Origin: Centrapalus pauciflorus
Lineage: Eukaryota; Streptophyta; Magnoliopsida; Asterales; Asteraceae
DNA length: 64,000 nt
Direction of reading: 5' to 3'
NCBI GenBank assembly: GCA_020465985.1
Contig: JAANYP010007201.1
Span: forward strand, 434,001-498,000
The notes below the pieces were generated by a model. It was not told the DNA's origin, made no database searches, and was given only the letters and a program-made list of their open reading frames with translations. Of the stretch, positions 58,201 to 64,000 are shown one piece after another (positions within the stretch are counted from its first letter, which is position 1; every line of letters begins with the position of its first letter). Made by a program: the position numbers and the translations under genes.

Positions 58201-61200
58201 GCAAGCAGAACATTGTTAATATGTAAGCTGAGTTGTGTAGTTGGAAATTCTTGTTCTAATGTATGCACTAGGTTGGAGAGATTTGCAAAGCAGGAGGTGT
58301 TATGGAGAATGCAGAAAACAATGATGCTGCTACTCCATTAAGGAAGGAAACAAGTTCATATCATGAAAGGGAAAGTAATGGAACTCTATGTGTCTCTTGC
58401 AAGTTAGGCGGGCAGCTCCGGTGAGCAAGCCTTTTGTTTCGATTCTTGATCTATACCACTATATTGTTTTTTTTTTAAACCTATATTTAACTCAAACGAC
58501 TGGTATTGGTAATAAATGTCAAATGGTAGTACCAAATATGGTGGAAAAGAATACATCATCCATGTTAATTAGGATATTTCATCTAATCCTACTATGTGAT
58601 AGTTCTAAAGACAAATAAAATGGAGCAACTATATAATTGGAGCCCTGAATTTTAAAAACTTGCAATATATATTTCCTTTGCTTTTTAACCAATCATTACT
58701 GGAAACAACCATTATGGTTTATGATTGCCCTATCGTGTTTTGGCATCTATTCCACCACACTCCTCTTCCCATGTGGTACTGTAGTACTCTAGTTATAAAT
58801 CCACGGGAGGATAGTTAGATATATAGAACATAGTTACCTAGATTGCTAGGAAGCCCATGATCTGCGTTCCAAACCATGTGTTCCCTGATGCGGTATAGAA
58901 GTATTCCTGGAACGATTGAAAACGCAAATTGCTTCAAAGCTATGACGATTCAAACCGGCTTTCAGTTTCAATCCAACAATAGTTGGTTCGTGACACCATT
59001 TGAAGAAATGTTCTTGCCCAAAATCACCGATATCCATTCAAACCGCCAAACCGGATATCAATAGATCCTTCTTTTCCCAAAATCAAAACCAAAATCAATT
59101 GATTGAGATTTATAGGACATACAATTGAACATTCAATTGATTGAGATTTATAGGATATACACCACTGACTTTGATTTTGGAAATTGGAATCGACATGGAA
59201 CTTGAAATGAACATGAGTGGGGTGAAGGGCTGACTGTGAGTTTAAGTATAAATGGAGCATAGTTACCAGATTCGTGGTTCGATCCGGTACGGGAACGAGG
59301 GCCGGGAACGAGGTTCGCCATATCTACCGTATCCGGTACGTAGGGGGGTAGGTTCATTTCGGTACGATCTGGGTACGGTGTACCAAGTTATTTGGTACGA
59401 TGTACCACATTAAGCATAAGATTAAGATTATAAGAAATATATAACATTAAACAGAATCAGAGTTCAAAACAGAAACATAATTCAAAACAAAAACATATAG
59501 AGAAATTGAAGGCTGAACCTGAAGATTATGAAGAGTTGTTGTTGGAAACGAAGGGACAGTCAGGGAAACGTGTACAACTGCTGTTGGAAACGAAAGGATT
59601 GTTGTTGGAAACGAAAGGATTGTTGTTGGAAACGATGGGTTTCTGTTGGAATTCATGAATTTTAAAAGTGAGAGTACCGGAGGCGAATTCGCGATGCTTG
59701 GAAACGCGTACCGTCGGCTGTGGGAAACAGTTTCGCCGTCGATTGGAAACCAGTTTCGATGGCGTTTGGGAACGACTTCGTCGGCGATTGGGTACACGTA
59801 CCATAGGCGATTGGGTACGAAAACGTACCGCGATTCGGTACGTTCCGTTCGGTACGTAGAACATGCCTCATCCAGCGTTTCTGGTAACTATGAAATGGAG
59901 TAATGGGCCGAGTGTTAAATGAACCTTTTGATGGACTCCAGTCTTGAGAAACATTTATTACTTACGAAGACAATGTTAAATGTTTAATTAGTAATATTTT
60001 TGGGAAGTTTGTTTATTATAACACACGTAGAAAGTAGAAACCTACCTTATTAATTATATAGTACACCATACCACATTATATGGTACATCGTACCGGAATG
60101 ATTTGAATTGAGCCGACCCCTCGTACCGAATTTTTGGGGCCTACCGAACTGCAATCCCAGTCTCCATTCTAGTTGACTATGATATAGAACCTACATAGGT
60201 TGAAGCCTCTTGTAGAAATGTTTGTTTTTGCAATGGGGCTTCATAATGTTATTGTTGTGATCTTCAAATTTAGCTCTTGAATTATATAGGTTGCGTTTGG
60301 TTAATGAAAATTACTTAATTTTCCATTTATAGTTTTCAAGAAAAAAACAAGGGTTTTCATAAAAAAGTGAAAACTTGTTTAGATGATTAAGTTTTTAGTT
60401 TTTAAAAAAATGGGATATGTGATTATAAAATAAGAAAATAAGGTAGGTGATAGAAAAGTAAGAGTGAGAAAGAGAGTATTAAAAGTAATATATGGTAGGT
60501 AATAGAAAAGTAAGAAAGAGAGTATGAAAACTGGTATTTTAAAAAGTGAAATGAAAATTTAAGAAATTGTTAAGTAAACAAGTTTTCATTTTTTTCAAAA
60601 GTAGAATGAAAATTTTGGAAATTTTCATCAACCAAACACACCCTATAATATTTGTATCCTTTATTTGGAAACATACTTGAGTTATTTGAACCTTGAACTC
60701 AAACATGGACAGCCTAATGACACAGAATAGAAGCAACAAAGTGCATACGCACATCCATTAAAAATAAAATAATATTAATCTGAAATGATTCACAAAGTTA
60801 TGAAAGGGAGTCCTTTATAAAGGACAATTTTATTTCTCATGTTTGACCAATAATTTAAAATTAAAAATAACCGAAGTTGCCTGCCTAAAACAAAGTATTA
60901 TAGATTGAAATTCCTGATTTGACGTGATATGTATTTAAAATGGAATAAAATAAAAGTAGCAACTCTTGAGAATTGGTGAGATTTCATTAAGGAGCCTTAT
61001 GTGAGGGAAATTGAGCTGGCCAAACCACCCAAGGTGGTTACAACAACATATAGCACAACAGGATCTTTACATGGATACTTGCTGGCTTGATACCCAGTTA
61101 ACGACTTTTTAGGGATTCTGGGCTCCTTGGTTTCTACATGGAACTTATGAGTCTATCATGGGGAATACTGGAGTAGTGCCTTGCCTTTTGCTATCAGCAC

Positions 61201-64000
61201 TGATGGTTCTAACCTTGGTTTTAGAAGGCGTGAGGTCCACCGATGCAAAAAGCGTTTTGGAGCCCAAGGCGCAAGTCAAGGTTGCGCATGAAGTAATCAA
61301 AATCCCCTTAAAGCATATTTGATGGTCATTCTTGATTTCACGTGATTTATAGTTATACAAAGAACATAATAAAAAGAAAACTGAAAATCTTGAAATTTTT
61401 TGGGAAATTTCAAATCTCGAAACGTTCCCGTGAGCCGCTCACAGCTCTGTAACTTTTATTAAATTGGAAGTTATGCCCGTTTAATGTTTGCTCCCTTTTT
61501 TTCACGTTCCCATTGTTTTATGTACAAGTCCGCCAGGGGACCTTATTCCTCATCACCCAGCTAGGTGTTTATAGTCGAACCTTATTGGAGGAATGTCTCT
61601 TTGATATGAACTCATCATTTGTATATCTATATATTGGTTAGGTCCTTGACTACTTTTTGTTTTTTGACCTAGAAAGTTCAAGCAAAGTGTCTTGGATCCC
61701 ACTCACTTTGCATATAACTGCAGGTTCTGTGATGCTGTAGGTTGCAACAGATGCTACCACGTATCCTGTTTGGATTCTCCTGGGAATAATCTTCCTTCAG
61801 GAAATTGGCACTGTCCTGTATGTGTGAACAACATCAAATTGAGTGTTCATCCAGTGTCACGAGTTGCAGAGTCAATTTGGGATTCCAGAGAAGTGGAGTT
61901 GTCAGGTGCCAAAGGTCTGAAAGAATATAAATCCATTTTTAATGAGCCACCATGGCATAAATAACTTTATTCTTTTCTAACACTTGTGTCAACCCTTCAT
62001 TGTATATTATATTGTCCCAGGTTTGCAGAGGCAAAAACAATATTTTGTCAAATACAATGGTCTTTCTCATATTCACAATGAGTGGGTAACTGAAGCCCAG
62101 ATGCTAATTGAAGCGCCACTGCTTCTGGAAAATTTTAACCAAGATCCGGTAAATTATAACTCAAACAGCTTGTCAGTTTATTGATTAATTTCAACCACGT
62201 GGTCGTCAAAATTAACCTAGAGGATGAGAAGTTGCAGAAGATCTATCTAGTAATCACCCTTTCTTCATCATAGAAGATAATATGCACAACAAATGAATGT
62301 ATACAAAAACACAGAATCATAAGGTGTGAATAAAATGGTAAGTAAAGAGAAAAACAGAAAGTTATCGTGGTTTAAGCTTCCTTGATATCTATACAAGTTC
62401 TTCTCTAGATTCCATCAATTAGTAAATAAACTCTCTTCATAGCTACTATTGTGTTCTTTACCAAAAACAATCTAGTAAGTGTCCACTGACAAGACTTCTC
62501 ATGCCCAAACCTTTGTTGGTAAGATACGCTGTAAGTTACAGCCTGTAAGCATTGAAGATTATGAAAACCTAGTGTTGCCAGGATTCTATATCTTTGGACC
62601 AGACACACAATCCTCAAGAGAGTATCATAGCTTCACAAGCCACTTACAAGAGAAGAGTTGAAATGCATTTAAAATGCTCCTTCACAATGCTCAAAAGTGT
62701 ACACAGATGAAACTCAAAGACATACTTGAGCGTTGCAGATTCACTATATTTTACAGTCATCAGAAAACTATTTGTTACAAAAATAATTGAAAGTTCTCAA
62801 TGTCCCATTCGTTTTTTTAGTTCAACCCTAAAAACGACAATGACCCTTGGTGCCCCTCGTCCCTCTATAATGATCCTTTATAGACCAGTTTACAAAAAAT
62901 AATTGCGATCGACATTTTTGGTATATTACCTTTTCATCTGTGATGCTGCCTACTTTGTTGTTTTGACACTAACATCCTCGCTTGAACCCATGATCCCCTT
63001 TTCTAGACCGTGAAGTGGAATAAAGCATGGACCGTGCCACATCGGTTGTTGAAGAAAAGATTGTTGTTGTCATATAAGCCACTAAATGAGGGAGAGGAGA
63101 ACGCTGGTAAAGTTTTAACTTACCTCTATGATTGGCTTGTGAAATGGCAAGACCTTGATTATGGGGAAGCTACATGGGAGTTGGAGAGTACTTCTGTCCT
63201 AGGTTCACCTGAAGGTCAAAACCTCATAAAAGAGTATGAAATTCATGGAAAGACTGGGACTGCTGCTTCAAGGGTTGATAAGGTGCACCTCTAGACCTTT
63301 TAATTCAAGTTCATTAGTGTGGTTTTTAGCAAACTGATTTAAGGAATCATTGGCAGTGGTCTCCATATAGGTCATAACATTCTTTATTAATTGGAATTGG
63401 AAGCAAAAGTCATACGGCAAAACAATGGCTAATTGGTTGTGTGGACCTTTAGGTTCTCATTTAAGCTGTTGGAACATTAATCAATCTATATGGACTCTTC
63501 TACACCAACTGTATTCATCTATTCCTTTTCTCTGATGTCTAAGTCCTTGGTCATATATAAATTGGTGACTTCCCTTCAGTAATTTAATTCAGTTTGCTTT
63601 GTCTACAGTCTGCACAACTTAGTATTTCCTCGATTTAAATTGAAGTATCTCTTTATACATGTAAAAGATTTGTAGTCTCTTATGATTTTAAAGCAGTTGT
63701 GGATGATAACTTGTACACAAGTACACAACATCTTTTATCTTGAGTGTAGACTTTGCCAATTCCAAAGGAAAGAAAGAGAGAAAGGATGTATACCATAATT
63801 TTACACTTCCAAATGTAAACCACTTAATGAATCAGGTCAAAATATCGTTTCAACCGATAGTTTGTTGGATCATTTGTGTATATTCTTTAGGGTTTGCTTT
63901 GTCATTTGTATATATTTTTTAAGTTGCTATATTTCATGGGCAGAAGAATATCTGATGCCTTATGAAGGCTTTGAGAAAGTGACCCCATTGTTATTGACAC
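55254..64000 (+). CDS. MOM1-like chromatin silencing protein with PHD finger and chromodomains, 3' end outside the window
   Basis: Eight exons splice in phase: 55254-55773, 56500-56538, 56637-56787, 57999-58086, 58272-58420, 61724-61914, 62021-62148 and 63007-63282 (514 residues). Residues 1-173 are basic and Ser/Lys-rich, with repeated RKSERIEKQ/LRRSDRSKK phrases, then KRKRMTAREYKALFKP. A C4HC3 PHD finger spans about 306-349 (CVSC, FC, GC, YH, SC, WHCPVC) and is split by intron 5. Two chromodomain-like segments follow (YFVKYNGLSHIHNEW; WLVKWQDLDYGEATWELE). This layout matches plant MOM1-like helicase-related proteins, which maintain transcriptional silencing; the SNF2-like part would lie beyond the window. 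An exon-like segment ending at 63835 and another from about 63945 are probable, but their phase could not be fixed. Start at 55254 agrees with homologs. Confidence 0.85.
55770..56044. mobile_element. hAT-like MITE at the first splice donor of the MOM1-like gene
   Basis: The element 55778-56036 (259 bp) starts CAAGGTCGTTCC and ends GGGCCGGCCCTG (imperfect inverted repeats). It is flanked by ACAGGTGC on both sides (55770-55777, 56037-56044). The 8-bp duplication is typical of hAT. It contains the splice donor (ACAG/GTGC), so the donor now occurs on both sides of the element. Use of the left copy keeps the reading frame; reading into the element meets a stop within about 17 codons. Confidence 0.88.
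57003..57436. mobile_element. hAT-like MITE in intron 3 of the MOM1-like gene
   Basis: The ends are agggtgtaaacgagccgagc and ggctcatttacacccct. Long gctcgagctcg-type palindromic arms surround an AT-rich centre. This is a common plant hAT-type repeat. A clean 8-bp duplication was not found. An older relative is the split element at 5790-6655. Confidence 0.65.
58821..60189. mobile_element. Outer hAT-like element in intron 5 of the MOM1-like gene
   Basis: The element runs 58829-60181, starting CATAGTTACCTAGA and ending TCTAGTTGACTATG. It is flanked by ATATAGAA at 58821-58828 and 60182-60189. It contains a second element of the same terminal type at 59258-59892. No transposase frame was recognised. 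Short ORFs on both strands at 58846-59357 are not supported as genes. Confidence 0.85.
59250..59900. mobile_element. Inner hAT-like element nested in the outer one
   Basis: The element runs 59258-59892, starting CATAGTTACCAGATTCG and ending TCTGGTAACTATG. It is flanked by AAATGGAG at 59250-59257 and 59893-59900. The interior is GC-rich with a ~21-bp repeat (gttggaaacgaaaggattgt) at about 59540-59640 and many ggtacg/gattgg phrases. Several overlapping ORFs on both strands come from this low-complexity sequence. Confidence 0.88.
60289..60643. mobile_element. Harbinger-like MITE in intron 5 of the MOM1-like gene
   Basis: The ends are GGTTGCGTTTGGTTAATG and CATCAACCAAACACACCC. It is colinear with the nested element at 31039-31405. 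TATA is present on both flanks, but the TAA-type 3-bp duplication is not clear here. Confidence 0.7.
60650..61723. other. Remainder of intron 5 of the MOM1-like gene
   Basis: No additional exon was recognised. At about 61220-61300 an aggcgtgagg ... ccaaggcgcaag phrase resembles a decayed repeat. The acceptor ctgcag at 61718-61723 precedes the exon that completes the PHD finger. Confidence 0.45.

Noticed and set aside
59447..59903. Several overlapping ORFs of 63-116 residues on both strands
   Set aside because: They arise from the low-complexity GC-rich interior of a nested hAT-like element, with no conserved domain.
61901..61908. Alternative donor gtcag/gtgcc in MOM1-like exon 6
   Set aside because: It keeps the frame, but the donor at 61914 gives an ungapped match to remembered homologs (ELSGAKGLQRQKQ).
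63749..64000. Ninth and tenth MOM1-like exons
   Set aside because: The segment encoding DFANSKGKKERKDVYHN looks exon-like, but no acceptor fits the phase left by exon 8, so it is mentioned but not delimited.

Overview
This window looks like plant nuclear DNA, most likely from a eudicot. The genes have short exons separated by AT-rich introns with GT..AG borders, the spacers are very AT-rich, and dinucleotide microsatellites and non-autonomous transposons are abundant. No rRNA gene, free-standing tRNA gene, CRISPR array or bacterial-type operon was seen. A moderately repetitive terminal motif (tacaaaaatggtctctgtgg) reminded me of asterid genomes, but this is memory and the species is not identified.

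Six genes can be supported. (1) Positions 1-3299, minus: an LPA1-like P-loop NTPase related to 2-phosphoglycerate kinase (phytate metabolism), running off the left edge. (2) 17606-18330, plus: a three-exon mitochondrial 3-hydroxyacyl-thioester dehydratase (mitochondrial type II fatty acid synthesis). (3) 20358-20639, minus: a 93-residue secreted peptide precursor with two copies of an NHHY(I/L)PRQ motif, not assigned to a family. (4) 36640-38482, plus: a seven-exon secreted alpha-carbonic anhydrase with all three zinc histidines. (5) 41391-43262, minus: an intronless LysM receptor-like pseudokinase of the LYK4/LYK5 type. (6) 55254 to the right edge, plus: a MOM1-like chromatin-silencing protein with a PHD finger and two chromodomain-like segments, incomplete at its 3' end. 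The genes do not form a pathway.

Mobile DNA fills the rest. At 3.7-15.4 kb there are microsatellites, two copies of a ~373-bp inverted-repeat MITE, one copy of a ~305-bp foldback element, short hAT-like elements and Helitrons. At 20.7-36.6 kb there are a second ~305-bp foldback, a 1,025-bp near-perfect foldback with a 9-bp target-site duplication (TSD), a group of Helitron ends, a nested pair of Harbinger-like elements, a tRNA-derived SINE with a 15-bp TSD and one complete Helitron. At 43.8-53.6 kb there is a ~9.8-kb tandem array of 1.75-kb and then 1.14-kb units, one of which carries a 664-bp solo LTR. The MOM1-like introns hold further insertions. One is a 259-bp hAT-like element whose 8-bp TSD duplicates a splice-donor sequence, and another is a nested hAT pair with both 8-bp TSDs intact.

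The strongest leads are the repeated secreted-peptide precursor, the TSD-duplicated splice donor, the long foldback, the two-format tandem array and the MITE family that always lies beside TA/CA microsatellites. No new multigene system could be shown.
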